A stretch of DNA of 64,000 bases from Sthenelais limicola (taxonomy: Eukaryota; Annelida; Polychaeta; Phyllodocida; Sigalionidae). The notes under the pieces were generated by a model. That model was not told where the DNA came from. It saw only the letters and a list, made by a program, of their open reading frames with translations, and did no database searches. Every line of letters starts with the position of its first letter. Positions within the stretch are counted from its first letter, which is position 1. Made by a program: the position numbers and the translations under genes. The stretch covers positions 135,332,755 to 135,396,754 of the forward strand of contig OW804094.1 of the NCBI GenBank assembly GCA_942159475.1, read 5' to 3'. Below, piece by piece: positions 51,101 through 60,043 of this stretch.

Positions 51101-52484
51101 ATTCTTGTATAAACATATGTACAGCAGTAGTATATTAATGAATTCAGTCGTATAAATCATAATAGAATTTAGTAAGATTTGTTTCGTCGTAATAGCTGAG
51201 AATACAGCTTTCATCTCATTTCTTATCGGACTTGGGGTGCTCAAAGTGTTCATTCCGACTGATCCTTTTATTTGGAATAATAGGTACATTGATTTTATAA
51301 TGGTTGTCAACCAATGATATAATTATAATGAAATTGGTATATAGTTTACATAATCCAGAATCATCTCCAATGTGTATTAATAAATGTACCAAAGAAAGTT
51401 AAAGTCCATGAATGTTGTGATAAATGTTGTATTGACTAAGTTACAGGAACAAATACAAAGCTTTATCCTGATTACTGTATATATGTTAATTAATCCTAAT
51501 AACTAATAGGTAAATTAATCCTAATATGAATAATAATAATTATTATTATTACATTTATAACTCGACTTGAATTGAACAAGTCTGGTAAGAACCGTTGTAA
51601 TGGTAAATTGTCTTTCATATATTTGTTATGTTCTATATGGGTGAAGTCACCAAAAAATGTACAATTCCCCTTCACCAATTCTCTCAAAAGAAATCTGTCC
51701 CAATATTGCAATCTCCGTCCATAGTTGTATCATAACTAAATTATGTAGTTAAAAGCTAAATTAGTATTAGTATATCCTGTGAATCAAGCTGGAAATGAGG
51801 AAAACAGTATTATCTTGATGGTACGTGTATGTATGACCAAAACCTGTACAGGCGAGCTATAAGAAGACCTGCTAATAATGCAGATAGCTGAGCCTTATTA
51901 CGTTTATGTACTAATCAGAAATAAACATTTGTGTTTCATGAAGTGTTTCATGAAAATAAGTCACAAGTCGCAAAATTGGTGTTTTTCAAAGTCGTTTACT
52001 TACAAGATCTCTTTGTTGGAATATTTTCATTTTTGGAGTGCCTAGTCCTTGTGGTTGTATCAATACATCTACCAAATTTCAAGACTGTTTATTAATTACA
52101 TCGGTGCGTTTCTAAGATCATCCCATTGAGTATATTTAGCTACTTTACTGGTAAGTATCCACCCAGAAATATTGCAAACTTTTTTTTTTCAAAAATAAAA
52201 ATATCTAACTAAAAAGATAAAAGTACTTATTAGATGTCCTTAATGTTTACATTCATTGGAATCGGGTTGGTCTCATCTTTTCAAATATGGTGATATCTCA
52301 AAATCCATATTTTGCGACTTATGACTCATTTTCCTAAAACGGATCATATATTTGAATTGTACTTACGAGGGTGGAAGGTCAGGGGAGTCTGTATCCTGTC
52401 CCGGAACCGTTAGATGGACCCACGTGGTGCGCTCCCGAATCCGCTGCATCTTCGGATGCGCTACAAAGTCCATATATTGTGTTG
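30075..52484 (-). CDS. NDRG: NDRG family protein (N-myc downstream-regulated), 11 exons, 5' end missing
   Basis: In transcript order the exons are 52484-52367, 49372-49310, 48923-48863, 48648-48562, 47950-47873, 40269-40154, 39326-39285, 34814-34664, 32583-32532, 32314-32154 and 30113-30075. They total 968 nt with compatible phases and give 321 residues plus TGA; family members are usually 340-390 residues, so an N-terminal segment of perhaps 50-70 residues is missing. Family landmarks in order: MQRI..TTWVHLTVPGQ, YVFPTMQKIGEDL, FGEGAGANILARFA (the position of an alpha/beta-hydrolase nucleophile elbow, here without Ser), NPTAEAYL, LVPVLLITGAKS, PEKLVECFQYFLQGLGL, and a Ser/Arg-rich tail. NDRG proteins have a hydrolase fold without a working triad. 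They are cytosolic, stress- and differentiation-responsive, and are phosphorylated in the tail by SGK/AKT-type kinases. The largest intron is 7.6 kb. No 5' exon was found up to 64 kb. Confidence 0.95.
31179..31521. repeat. HR-3 copy in the last NDRG intron
   Basis: TTTAAAGCTGCACTCTCAGC start; right end eroded (GGGAATACAGCTTTTAG). Confidence 0.7.
31634..31827. repeat. HR-7 copy, inverse orientation
   Basis: CAAACCCATAGCTCAGATAA to ACTTTGGGCCTAGAC. Confidence 0.68.
32154..32314 (-). CDS. NDRG: NDRG exon: Ser/Arg-rich tail
   Basis: Encodes VSSVPMQHVQKAARL, RSMSMEEYDLPKLRT, RSMSGGSGEQTCSPI and SGSPPTAPK in succession. Two RxRSMS motifs fit the RxRxxS/T pattern of SGK/AKT kinases, which phosphorylate the tails of vertebrate NDRG1 and NDRG2. 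Proline-directed Ser sites follow. Donor GTAGGT. Confidence 0.92.
32364..32402. repeat. HR-4 half copy
   Basis: Only the right arm remains (TGAGAATCGGCTTAGTTGAC AAGGCCCTTT), about 50 bp upstream of the NDRG tail exon. Confidence 0.6.
32532..32583 (-). CDS. NDRG: NDRG exon: final core helix
   Basis: Encodes PEKLVECFQYFLQGLGL, an easily recognised counterpart of PGKLTEAFKYFLQGMGY, the end of the folded domain. Donor GTGAGT. Confidence 0.95.
33760..33893. repeat. Perfect 64-bp inverted repeat with 6-base loop
   Basis: Bases 33760-33823 are the exact reverse complement of 33830-33893. The loop is ACAGGA. There is no mismatch in 64 pairs, unlike every other hairpin in the window. It lies in an NDRG intron. 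Confidence 0.9.
34664..34814 (-). CDS. NDRG: NDRG exon: LVPVLLITGAKS strand
   Basis: Encodes LVPVLLITGAKSVFKNTT, then HMLHQAIVKHTNDKTKVEFI and EVNGIANVLEEK. It matches the family strand LKCPVMLVVGDQAPH, where a hydrolase catalytic Asp would sit. The donor GTAATG is weaker than the others. Confidence 0.92.
34986..35219. repeat. 78-bp tandem repeat, three copies
   Basis: Units start at 34986, 35064 and 35142 (GAGTGAGTGAGATTGGTTGC) and are almost identical, which implies recent amplification. Confidence 0.85.
35330..35810. repeat. HR-1 end followed by a full HR-1 copy
   Basis: A truncated HR-1 end (35330-35425) is directly followed by a near-complete copy (35440-35810) ending GTAACACATCACAT. 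Confidence 0.7.
36044..36775. repeat. HR-3 copy interrupted by HR-1
   Basis: HR-3 occupies 36044-36310 and 36723-36775, with a full HR-1 between, giving the order of insertion. Confidence 0.7.
36311..36722. repeat. HR-1 copy nested inside an HR-3 element
   Basis: A complete HR-1 (AATGTGATGTGTTTTAGG to AACGCATCACAAAT) interrupts HR-3, which resumes at 36723. Confidence 0.75.
36809..36947. repeat. HR-7 shortened copy
   Basis: GTGATTGGACGCCTACTGCG to AACTCTGAGCCTAGACC. Confidence 0.62.
37107..37318. repeat. HR-7 copy
   Basis: GTCTGGGCCCAAACCCTCAG to TTTGGGCCTAGAC, 160 bp from the previous copy. Confidence 0.68.
38375..38435. repeat. GGA-rich simple repeat
   Basis: Runs of AGGAGG and GAAGGA. 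A second GGA-rich run lies at 38690-38712. Confidence 0.6.
38444..38658. repeat. HR-7 copy
   Basis: GTCTAGGCTCAAAGATGAGA to TTTTGGGCCTTGACT. Confidence 0.66.
38968..39032. repeat. HR-1 left-end fragment
   Basis: TATGTGATGTGTTACAGG followed by about 45 bp of the element, then unrelated sequence. Confidence 0.65.
39151..39262. repeat. HR-4 copy beside the NDRG micro-exon
   Basis: AAAGGGCATAGTCCACTAAA to GGATAGGGCCTTTA; ends 23 bp from the exon at 39285. Confidence 0.75.
39285..39326 (-). CDS. NDRG: NDRG micro-exon
   Basis: A 42-nt exon encoding RTNIVTPENVKKL between split codons (AAA and TCA), joining the cap to the last core strand. Acceptor TTATTTCCAG, donor GTAAGT. An HR-4 palindrome ends about 23 bp from this exon. 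Confidence 0.88.
40036..40145. repeat. HR-4 copy beside an NDRG splice donor
   Basis: GGGCCTCGTCCACTAAGCCG to GGTGGACTAGGCCCTTA; ends 3 bp from the GTAAGT donor of the exon at 40154. Confidence 0.78.
40154..40269 (-). CDS. NDRG: NDRG exon: cap helices
   Basis: Encodes FHKAEDKQQLKSAIDNYQSN followed by LRTRSNPKNLKKFVEAFL. Acceptor CCTTTTCAG, donor GTAAGT. An HR-4 palindrome ends about 8 bp into the downstream intron. Confidence 0.9.
45065..45470. repeat. HR-1 copy in the largest NDRG intron
   Basis: AATGTGATGTGTTACAGC to TGTAACACATCACAAAT. Confidence 0.75.
45644..45845. repeat. HR-6 hairpin element (family description)
   Basis: HR-6 is about 200 bp with ends AGACCCTGCCCACACACAGC and GCTGTGTGTGGGCAGGGTTT, then CGATTTGGCTCCCGATTG in each arm. 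The centre is a smaller palindrome (GGTTTATG..CATAAACC). Confidence 0.75.
46322..46510. repeat. HR-5 copy
   Basis: AGGGGGGTCTCCACTGGCTG to CAGTGGAGACCACCCCTT in the largest NDRG intron. Confidence 0.74.
47369..47576. repeat. HR-6 copy
   Basis: AAAACCCTGCCCACACACAG to TGTGTGGGCAGGATTTT, 300 bp from an NDRG exon. Confidence 0.75.
47873..47950 (-). CDS. NDRG: NDRG exon: cap region
   Basis: 26 codons containing NIGMNPTAEAYLVLHRYGS, in the region corresponding to the helical cap (family SGNSELIQKY). Phase 0 at both ends, donor GTAAGT. Confidence 0.88.
48048..48253. repeat. HR-5 copy between two NDRG exons
   Basis: GGGTGGTCTCCACTGGCTGC to CCAGTGGAGACCACCCTTT; fills about a third of the 611-bp intron. 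Confidence 0.75.
48562..48648 (-). CDS. NDRG: NDRG exon: core strand and helix
   Basis: 29 codons, MVHTNRVMGVCLMHCTGTT followed by AGFLESLKDK, aligning with the family segment [21 protein letters not shown]. Phase 0 at both ends. The usual IDP motif is replaced by MHC. Confidence 0.9.
48863..48923 (-). CDS. NDRG: NDRG exon: pseudo-nucleophile elbow
   Basis: Encodes IKDVVCFGEGAGANILARFA, the equivalent of IIGVGVGAGAYILSRYA. The serine expected in a GxSxG hydrolase elbow is Gly here, as in other NDRG proteins. Acceptor TTTGCAG, donor GTGAGT. Confidence 0.94.
49310..49372 (-). CDS. NDRG: NDRG exon: YVFPTMQKIGEDL segment
   Basis: A 63-nt exon whose product aligns with YQYPSLDQLADMI of the family. 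Acceptor TTTTTTAG, donor GTGAGT. Both split codons (TCA, AAG) close in frame with the neighbouring exons. Confidence 0.92.
49500..49742. repeat. HR-2 copy in an NDRG intron
   Basis: TATATGGGTCAGATCTTC to CTGAAAATCTGACCCATA, about 130 bp upstream of the exon at 49372. Confidence 0.8.
49815..50053. repeat. HR-2 copy, second in the same intron
   Basis: Left end eroded; right end CCTGGCGACTTCACCCATATA intact. Confidence 0.72.
50920..51215. repeat. HR-3 copy, truncated, inverse orientation
   Basis: Contains GGAGGACCTGTCCGAATATC and ends TAGCTGAGAATACAGCTTT. Confidence 0.65.
51637..51690. repeat. HR-2 end fragment
   Basis: TATATGGGTGAAGTCACC plus about 35 bp, then unrelated sequence. Confidence 0.6.
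51930..52350. repeat. HR-1 copy next to an NDRG exon
   Basis: Right end (TTTTCCTAAAACGGATCATATA) stops about 17 bp from the exon at 52367, on its donor side. Confidence 0.7.
52367..52484 (-). CDS. NDRG: NDRG exon (first visible)
   Basis: Reads TQYMDFVAHPKMQRIRERTT, then WVHLTVPGQDTDSPDLPPS, matching the family region around MQEI..FVRVHVDAPGMEEG. The acceptor is TTTGCAG and the donor GTAAGT. It begins with two bases of a split codon, so at least one upstream coding exon must exist. A hairpin repeat (HR-1) ends about 17 bp beyond its 3' side. Confidence 0.93.
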
Positions 52485-52570
52485 CTGCAAACAAAGGAGA
52501 ACAATGGAGTATTATCAAAGACTTTATATACTAATAAGTATTGAACCTCTTTGGTATTATGTGCTATACT

Positions 52571-52813
52571 ATATGGGTGAAATCGCCAGAAAATGTACAA
52601 TTCACCTTCACCAATCCTCTCAAATAACCCAAATTTCAGACGAATATAAAGTTCAAAAGACAGTTCAACCTAACCAAACAGATTGCTAGAATCAATGCAA
52701 TGCCAAATATACTCGAATTTACCTAGTATTGACCAAATTGCAGCCTAATTTAGCAGAATTTACTAAATGCGTAGAGCTGCCAATTGTACATTTTCTGAAA
52801 ATCTGACCCATGT
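52571..52813. repeat. HR-2 copy upstream of the first visible NDRG exon
   Basis: TATATGGGTGAAATCGCC to CTGAAAATCTGACCCATG, complete. Confidence 0.8.
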
Positions 52814-52927
52814 ATGCTATGTGGATAAATAATGACACAGTACAAGCCTTATTTATAATATTAGTCCACCTAATTGGCTTCCTTCTCATCCTCCTTCCTT
52901 CTTGTTTTCTCACCAGATGATGAGTAT

Positions 52928-53164
52928 GAGGGTCAGATTGTCAGAAAATGTACAATTCAACGTCACCAATCTTCTCAAATATCCCAAATTCAAGACAGCA
53001 ATGAGGTACAAAATACAGTTCAACATAACCAAACAGATTATTTGAATCTAAGCCATACAATATTTACTCAGATTGACCTTGTATTTGTCACTTTTCAACC
53101 TAAATTAGAAGTATCAACTAAATGTGTAGAGCGATTGTATATTATCTGACGATCTGATCCATGT
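52928..53164. repeat. HR-2 copy
   Basis: GGGTCAGATTGTCAG to GACGATCTGATCCATG; third element within 600 bp. Confidence 0.75.
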
Positions 53165-53210
53165 AGTACCATCACCAAGTTTTTTTTTGTTTTTCATTCA
53201 AACCGATAAC

Positions 53211-53265
53211 ATGTGGTGTGTTACAGCAAAATAAGTCAAAACTCGCAAAAGAAAATGTATTCAAA
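53211..53265. repeat. HR-1 end fragment joined to HR-3
   Basis: TGTGGTGTGTTACAGC start, about 55 bp long, running directly into HR-3 sequence. Confidence 0.6.
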
Positions 53266-53428
53266 AAATGACTTCAACCATTATTGCTCACTGGCGGGCG
53301 TTGTCACTTGGTGATTACAAATGCTTGTATAAACATATAACAGCAGCAGAATATTGATAAATCCAAGTCATAATATGAGTGAATTTGGTACGATTTGTTG
53401 TGTCATAATACTTGAGAATGGAGCTTTA
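53265..53428. repeat. HR-3 end fragment
   Basis: ATGACTTCAACCATTATTGC to CTTGAGAATGGAGCTTTA, between an HR-1 fragment and an HR-2 copy. Confidence 0.6.
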
Positions 53429-53668
53429 GGGTCAGATCTTCAGAAAATGTACAATCGGCAGCTCTACAAATTTAGTAAATCTGGTTAAATTAGAATAAAA
53501 CATGGTAAATACTAGGTATATCTGACTATATTTGATATAGCCTTAATTCAAACAATTTGTTTGGTTATCTTGGACTGAATTTTGAACCCATTTTTGTCTT
53601 AGATTTGGATTATTTGAGAGGATTGGTGAAGGAGAATTGTACATTTTCTGGCGGCTTCACCCATATAT
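53429..53668. repeat. HR-2 copy inserted after an HR-3 end
   Basis: AGGGTCAGATCTTCAG to CTGGCGGCTTCACCCATATA. Confidence 0.78.
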
Positions 53669-53985
53669 GACCAGTCTCGTTTTCCTGCCTCAAGTGACCC
53701 TGTCTATGGCCGTTTCTCTCACTCCTCCTGAGTGATACAACCGTGTTAGGGCCTTACAATATAGGGAGACATGTGGTCGTTACGGGGAGTCACATTATAT
53801 GTATGTACAGTTACAGTTGATGGCAGAGCCTAGGGCTCATGGCATAACAAATCCTTACTGACTAGTGACCTTCCTTAGCTATTTGTCCTTGTTAAACAGC
53901 TGGTAAGGCTGTATTTTTGAAGTTCTACAATAGGAATGTCCTATATAAGGAAGGAACACTATCTCAGCAAGGCCATTTTAAGTAG

Positions 53986-54207
53986 GGTCAGATCATCAGA
54001 ATATGTACAATTTGGAGCTCTGCATATTTATTAAATTCTGAGAAATTAGGCCGAAAATGATAAATATTAGGTATATATTTTATTTGGTATTAGGTCGATT
54101 CAAAATATCAGTTCCGTCTTTGTAAAACTATATTATTAACCTGAATTTTGTCTTAAATTTGGGTTATTTGATAGGATTGGTAAAGGCGAATTGTACATTT
54201 TCTGGTG
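53986..54207. repeat. HR-2 copy, right end lost
   Basis: AGGGTCAGATCATCAG start; stops after GTACATTTTCTGG. Confidence 0.7.
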
Positions 54208-54601
54208 TACCAGTAAGGACTTCTTATGTTGTAACAGGGGCCTGTTGGGTAAGCTAAGGTAATGAAACTTGTCTGTGGGTATTTCCTCACATATCTCTCT
54301 TTCTTTGGTTCCTATTTGCAGGGAATTTCACATAGGAAGGAATTATTTTTCTACTTACAAGTGAAGGAATGAAAAATGCAAATCTTCTACCTGTTTCATC
54401 CTTATACATTACTTGCATAGATGAAAATGTTTAGTCAGCTTGAAACCTGATTTGAAGATTATAATGTAATAGTTAAGAACTCAAGGTTTAGAATTTTATG
54501 GTAGTGATTTATGTGCTTTTAGTTATTGGGGCTCAACTGCAACTGAAGGAATTCTCACAAAAAAATCCTTTCCTTAGCCAGTGGGTATTTCTCTATATAT
54601 A

Positions 54602-54845
54602 ATATGGGTGAAGTCACCAGAAAATGTACAATTCCCCTTCACCCTTCATTTTCTCAAATAACCCAAATTTCAGATGAAAATAAAGTTCAAAATACAGTTC
54701 AACCTAACCAAACAGATTGTTGGAATCAATGCAATGCCGAATATACTCGAATTTACCCAGTATTGACCAAATTGCGGCCTAATCTAGCAGAATTTACTAA
54801 ATGTGTACGACTGCCAATTGTACATTTTCTGAAAATCTGAGCCAT
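54602..54845. repeat. HR-2 copy
   Basis: TATGGGTGAAGTCACCAG to CTGAAAATCTGAGCCATA. Confidence 0.78.
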
Positions 54846-55093
54846 AAACTACAGATTCTGTCCCTTTCCCATTACTCAGCACTGGGCAATCAGGTGGTAT
54901 TTATACAGGTGGGTTTATGGTGGGAGTCAAAGGGGCTTAAGACTATCCAAGCTATAAATCCCTTCCTCTTTTATTCATTATGTGACCCTGCAGCAATATC
55001 AAACAATATCTCTCCTCTGACTCACGGGGCCATTCTAGATAATCTTCACAGCCTCCATTATTACCTCTCATCAACTTAACATTCATGTTAAAG

Positions 55094-55233
55094 CGTCAAA
55101 TCGCCTAAAATGTACAATTAACCTTCACCAATCCTCTGAAAGAACCCAAATTTAAGACAAAAATGAAATTTTGCAGAATTTGATCAATGTGTAGCGCTGT
55201 CAATTGTATATTTTCTGAAGATCTGACCCATAT
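55094..55233. repeat. HR-2 copy with internal deletion
   Basis: Both ends are present, but about 100 bp of the core is missing. Confidence 0.65.
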
Positions 55234-55372
55234 AGGCAGGAGGGGTAGGTGCATGGGTAGGTAGGAGGGAGGAGGTGTAATCGATACAGCAGCATGCTCA
55301 GGACAAGGCAGGCTGTTCCATCAGTGGGGGAAGCAGGGGAACTGAGGCCCTGTTGCATAACAAATCCTCACT

Positions 55373-55944
55373 TAAAGCTGCATTGTCAGCTGTTATGACA
55401 AAGGAAATCTTACCAAATTTATTTATACTAGATTTATACATATTATGACTTATAGGACTGGATTTACCAATATTCTTCTGCCGTTATATGTGTATACAAG
55501 AATTACTCACATTATGACTTATAGGACTGGATTTATCAATATTCTGCTGCTTTTGTATGATTGTACAAGAGTTACTCATAATATGACTTATAGGACTGAA
55601 TTCATCAATATTCTGCTGCTGTTATGTTTATACAAGAGTTACTCATATTATGACTTATAGGACTGGATTTATCAATATTCTGCTGCTGTTTATACAAGAA
55701 TTTGAAGTAGATGTAGTCTAGCCTGTTGCTGGTGATGGCGATACTAAGTGAACTCATCATCAGGAAAGGATTCGAGCAGTTCTCCAAATACAAATAAGGA
55801 TGCTTTAGAAGCCCTGTAGCAAAAACAACCAGTTGGAATTTTGGTCAAACGACTTATAGATGGGTTGTAAAAGAATGGAAGAAAAAGTAGAAAATATTTA
55901 GTTCTTTTTTACCAACATTAACTGAGAGTGCAACTTTAATATAA
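55373..55944. repeat. HR-3 element (family description), internally expanded
   Basis: HR-3 has ends TTAAAGCTGCATTCTCAGCT and AGCTGAGAGTGCAACTTTAA and is about 340-400 bp. It contains GAGCGATAATAAGTGAAGTC and GGATTCGGGTGGGTCCTCC. This copy is longer because a 66-69 bp unit (ATTATGACTTATAGGACTGG...) occurs four times between 55437 and 55700. Confidence 0.72.
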
Positions 55945-56007
55945 ATGTTCCTTCCTTAGCTTCTCATCCTTGCTAAGTGGTAAGGTTTATAGGGAAGGAT
56001 TTTAATA

Positions 56008-56250
56008 TGTGGGTCAAGACGCCAGAAAGTGTACATTTTGCCTTCACCAATCCTCTCAAATAATCCATATTTAAGACAAAAATAAGGTTCAAAATGCAGT
56101 ACAACGTAACCAAACATATTGTTTGAATCAAGGCAATATCAAATATACTCAGATATACCTAGTGCTGACCATTTCTCAGTCTAATTTAACAGCATTTACT
56201 TAATATGTAGATCTGCCGATTGTACATTTTCTAAAGATCTGACCCATGTA
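56008..56250. repeat. HR-2 copy
   Basis: TATGTGGGTCAAGACGCC to AAAGATCTGACCCATG. Confidence 0.77.
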
Positions 56251-56326
56251 TACAGACAATTATAATCCTCATTCTCACAGTAGAAATCTTCCACAAAGAA
56301 TATAACTTAGCAAGGAACTTTTTAAG

Positions 56327-56444
56327 TAAAGGGCCCAGTCAACTAAGTCGCTTCTCATGTGATTTGGTGCTGCAGTGGACTGACTCTTTTGCACTAAATT
56401 CTCTGAGAGTCGCATGAGAATCGGCCTAGTGGACAAGGCCCTTA
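56327..56444. repeat. HR-4 copy
   Basis: TAAAGGGCCCAGTCAACTAA to GGACAAGGCCCTTA. Confidence 0.74.
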
Positions 56445-56766
56445 AGGCTTTCTTTATATGCAACAGACCCCTGGACGGACACCTTCGGACGCTATTTTGT
56501 TTTCTCACTTGTTTGTGGAAAACAATGGCACAGCTCCCTCTCATTTGCTCTCATTTGCTCACATTTGCTCCTGCCTATTGTATGATTAGTCTCGTTTGAG
56601 GCTCTATTTTCATAGAGAGCTGAGAATCTACAATGCTTACTTGTCCTGGGAAATAGAACGATTAGACAACAAAGCGCTGTAGAGGTATTGTCCCTTAATA
56701 CTGCGGTTATTTATAAATATTTGATAAAGGTATATCATCTTTTATTGATATGCATCTGTTTTATTG

Positions 56767-56945
56767 ATAGAAAATCATGAATACTAGGTATATCTCAGTA
56801 TATTTGATGCTGCGCTGATTCAAAAGACCGGTTATGTCAGATCCTTATGTATGGGGCTCTGGTTATGTTGAACAGTATTTTGAACCTCATTTCTGTCTCA
56901 AATATTGTTGCTGAAGGCGAATTTCCTCAGATTTCACCCACATAT
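56767..56945. repeat. HR-2 partial copy
   Basis: Core and right end only (GATTTCACCCACATATA), with an odd TGTCAGATCCTTATGTATGG segment inside. Confidence 0.6.
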
Positions 56946-57440
56946 ACTATATCATTTCCCTCCTTAATACTCTCTTTTTTTATTTAATATTATTATACAG
57001 CATATCTTCTGTAATAACGACAGTTGAGTTATCAACAAACAAGTACATTGTACAATGAACTACTAATACTCAATTGAGGACATTAACATTGAGATATGGG
57101 CTCCACAGATGATAATTCGATATAGAATAACCATGGTCTTCCGCCCACCGCTGTGTCTATCTAAACCTAACTCTACTGAACAAGGTTCAATTAAGACCAA
57201 AGGACAAGATCAGAAATAAAATGAAATGGAATAAATTTTGTCTCCCAATCCTACCTTCGCTCATTCAGTGCGTGTCACAATGTGATGAGTGATCATAGCG
57301 AGAGTACTATGTTTAAGTGCAATTGAGCATAACCAGGAATTTAATAATGAGCTCAATATTTGCACCATTATTGCTTTCAGGGTGAAATGGTAGATCGTGC
57401 AGGATATTAATCGCTTCCACTTTCAGGCTACACTAGTATC

Positions 57441-57735
57441 AAATACCTCTTTCTCCCTCTCCTTCTCTCTCTCTTCTCTCCCTCCCTCCCTTTTCTCTCT
57501 CTCTCCCTTCTCTCTCTCCTCTCTCTCTCTCTCCCTTCTCTCTCTCTCCCTTCTCTCTCTCTTCTCTCTCTCTCCCTTCTCTCTCCCTTCTCTCTCTCTT
57601 CTCTATCTCCCTCCCTTTTCTCTCTCTCTCCCTTCTCTCTCTCCCTCTTCTCTCTCTCTCCCTTCTCTCTCTCTTCTCTCTCCCTGTTCTCTCTCCCTCC
57701 TCTCTCTCCCTCCTCTCTCTCTCTCTATCTCTCTG
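57441..57735. repeat. CT-rich simple repeat
   Basis: About 295 bp of almost pure pyrimidine on the plus strand (CTCTCTCCCTT units). Open frames here are compositional artefacts. Confidence 0.88.
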
Positions 57736-57739
57736 AGTC

Positions 57740-58750
57740 TCAGCAACGGCCATGGTCAATTCTGTATCATGTATTTGTTTGAACTATTATGAATATGAGT
57801 TTAAACGCCAGTAACTGCGATCAGAATTTAGATTATTCTGAATGTTTTTACCTTATGTCGATGGAAGACCTGCTAGAATTCTAGCTAATTTGATTTATGT
57901 CTTGGTCATCCTTCTTTTCTATTATTTCCAACTTCTCGATTAACTTAGATGTAGGCCTCTTACAGCTACAACTGAGAACAGTGTGTAATCGTATAATGTT
58001 TGGCTGAATACAAATATTCAAATACAAATTCCAAATATTAAATTTGGAGCACTTGACTGCAAGCTTAACACCTTGTTGACCTTACCCTGTCCCATGTTGA
58101 ACTACAGGAGATACAGGGCACCTCATTAAACACCCACAGACCTATACTTTACCACCAACACAACACATCATTTCCTTTTTTAAATGATGGAGTGGTAGTG
58201 GTAGGTTTCAGCATCCCTCCTCCTCCCACTCCTCCTCCTTGCACTGAGTCAGGGCAGCAGCACTATGAATTTTACTACCATGAGAGATCATAGCATCTGG
58301 TACTACTACCCTGTCATCCACAGCAATTCTCCTTCTCAATGCACTTAACCCTTTCTTCCTACTGTCATATTGTAGAGGTTCTATCAGTGAAGGTAAATAT
58401 ATCACAGAGTGCCTTATATATATGTATATAGAATGCGGTGCGTTATAAAGGGTGGCTTCTTCGTGTCAGAAGCCATGCCAGAAGCCATTGGTATTGTGTG
58501 GTTGGTGGTCCCATTCCTTCACAAGCTATAGATTCAGTTTCTACCAACAATTCCGTCAGCTCTCCACCCCACTCCCTCGCTTCCTTATAGACCAAGGTGC
58601 ACTCCCTACTAGTTTATCGTTTTCTACAGACGTTCTCAACCCCTTCTGTTCCTATGGTAGGCCTATGTATGCCATGGCGGACATTGCACTCGGCACACTT
58701 CCTTATCAGGGGTCGATTTGGAGGACGAAGCTGAAGTGGGTTGTGGGCAG
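57740..58750. other. Gene-free spacer between the two simple-sequence tracts
   Basis: No repeat family and no NDRG 5' exon recognised. Short open frames here lack family motifs. Confidence 0.5.
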
Positions 58751-58754
58751 AAGG

Positions 58755-59045
58755 GGGGAAGAGACAGACGGAGAGAGGGAGAGAGGGGAGGGAGGGACTG
58801 AGGGAGAGAGAGGGAGGGTAGAGAGAGGGACGAATAGAGGGAGAGAGAGGGAGGGACAGAGGGACAGAGAGAGGGGTGACAGAGGGACAGAGGTACAGAG
58901 AGGGGGTAGAGACGGACGAACAGAGGGAGAGGGAGGGAGAGGCAGAGGGAGAGAGAGGGAGCGGTAGAGGGGAGAGACAGGGAGCAGATAGGGAAAAGAG
59001 AAAGTGAGAGAGAAAGGGAGGAGAGAGAGAGGGAAAGAAAGCACA
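58755..59045. repeat. GA-rich simple repeat
   Basis: About 290 bp of GGGAGAGA and GGGACAGA units, nearly pure purine on the plus strand. It is opposite in strand bias to the tract 1 kb to its left. Confidence 0.88.
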
Positions 59046-59554
59046 GGGGTGACAAATCTGAACACTGGGGACAGGCACATCCTCAGTGATAAAGACACGT
59101 TCAGATAAATATAATTGTCTGCAATATATACTACCAGATTGCATATATGTGTATGGGGTGCGGGGTGATAACCTCACACATTGGGCAAGCATAGTGTATA
59201 GAACGTTAAGTAAAGAACTTGAGTTCTAACCAAATTATATAAATCTGTGAACACATCTTTCCATTTGTCATTTGGGTTGTTTATCACTGGAAGCTAAACC
59301 CGACAGCTGCGACATTATGTGCGATATTTGTCACACATGTCAACAAATGAGGAAGGAAAATAATTAGTACAATAACTTATTCATGCTGCATGCATGCAAG
59401 GGTGAGATAACTGCGAAATCGTTCAGAATTATCTCATTACCTATTCGTCCCATGCGACAGATGTCACACATCGTGTCGCACTGGTGGAGTAGGCCCTTAA
59501 TTATTAATGTTTTCTTGGTCTGACCCATACAAACCTCGATATGTGAATGTGGGT

Positions 59555-59870
59555 TTGAATGTACAATCGGCACCTCTACTTAGTCAATTGAGCTAAGTTG
59601 GGCTGAGAAAGATAAACGCTAGGTATATGGGTAAAATCGCCAGAAAATGTACAATTCCTCTTCACCAATCCTCTCAAATATCCCAAAATGAAGTAACAAA
59701 TAAATAATTTAGCAGAATTTATTAAATGTGCGCAGCTGCCAAATGTACATTTTCTGAACATCTGACCCATATATACTATCTGATTATATTTGGCATTGCG
59801 TTGATTCAAAAAGTCTGTTTGTTTGTCTTTAACTTTATTGTTAAGCTAAGTCTGTGATTATTTGAGACGA
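59555..59870. repeat. HR-2 inserted into HR-2
   Basis: An outer copy is broken at CGCTAGGTA by a shortened inner copy (TATGGGTAAAATCGCC to CTGACCCATATA, about 59624-59771). The outer copy resumes with CTGATTATATTTGGCATTGC. Confidence 0.68.
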
Positions 59871-60043
59871 CTGATTGTTGTCATTTATTTTTTGTTTTTG
59901 AAAAAGGTTTTATTCAGACATATCCTGCCATCGTGGCTCTTACATTTTTACGACAACAAATATGCAGTGTCCCTTATTTGTATAGTTTTTTTGTTTTTTT
60001 CTAATAATTTTCTCTCTTCACACAAGGTGGGTCAGTACACACT

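Noticed and set aside
52414..52689. 91-codon plus-strand frame over the NDRG exon
   Set aside because: Antisense shadow of the exon extended by HR-2 sequence.
55445..55660. 71-codon frame with internal repeats
   Set aside because: Translation of the four-fold 66-69 bp unit inside an HR-3 element.
56645..56710. Candidate NDRG upstream exon on the minus strand (flanked by AG and GTAAGC)
   Set aside because: The translated 20 residues do not resemble NDRG, and leaving two bases does not fit the phase needed by the exon at 52484.
57397..57792. 131-codon plus-strand frame and a 106-codon minus-strand frame
   Set aside because: Both are translations of the CT-rich simple repeat (Ser/Leu runs or Arg/Glu runs); no real protein signature.
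58452..59192. Overlapping frames of 130-192 codons on both strands
   Set aside because: They arise from the GA-rich simple repeat and are equally open on both strands.
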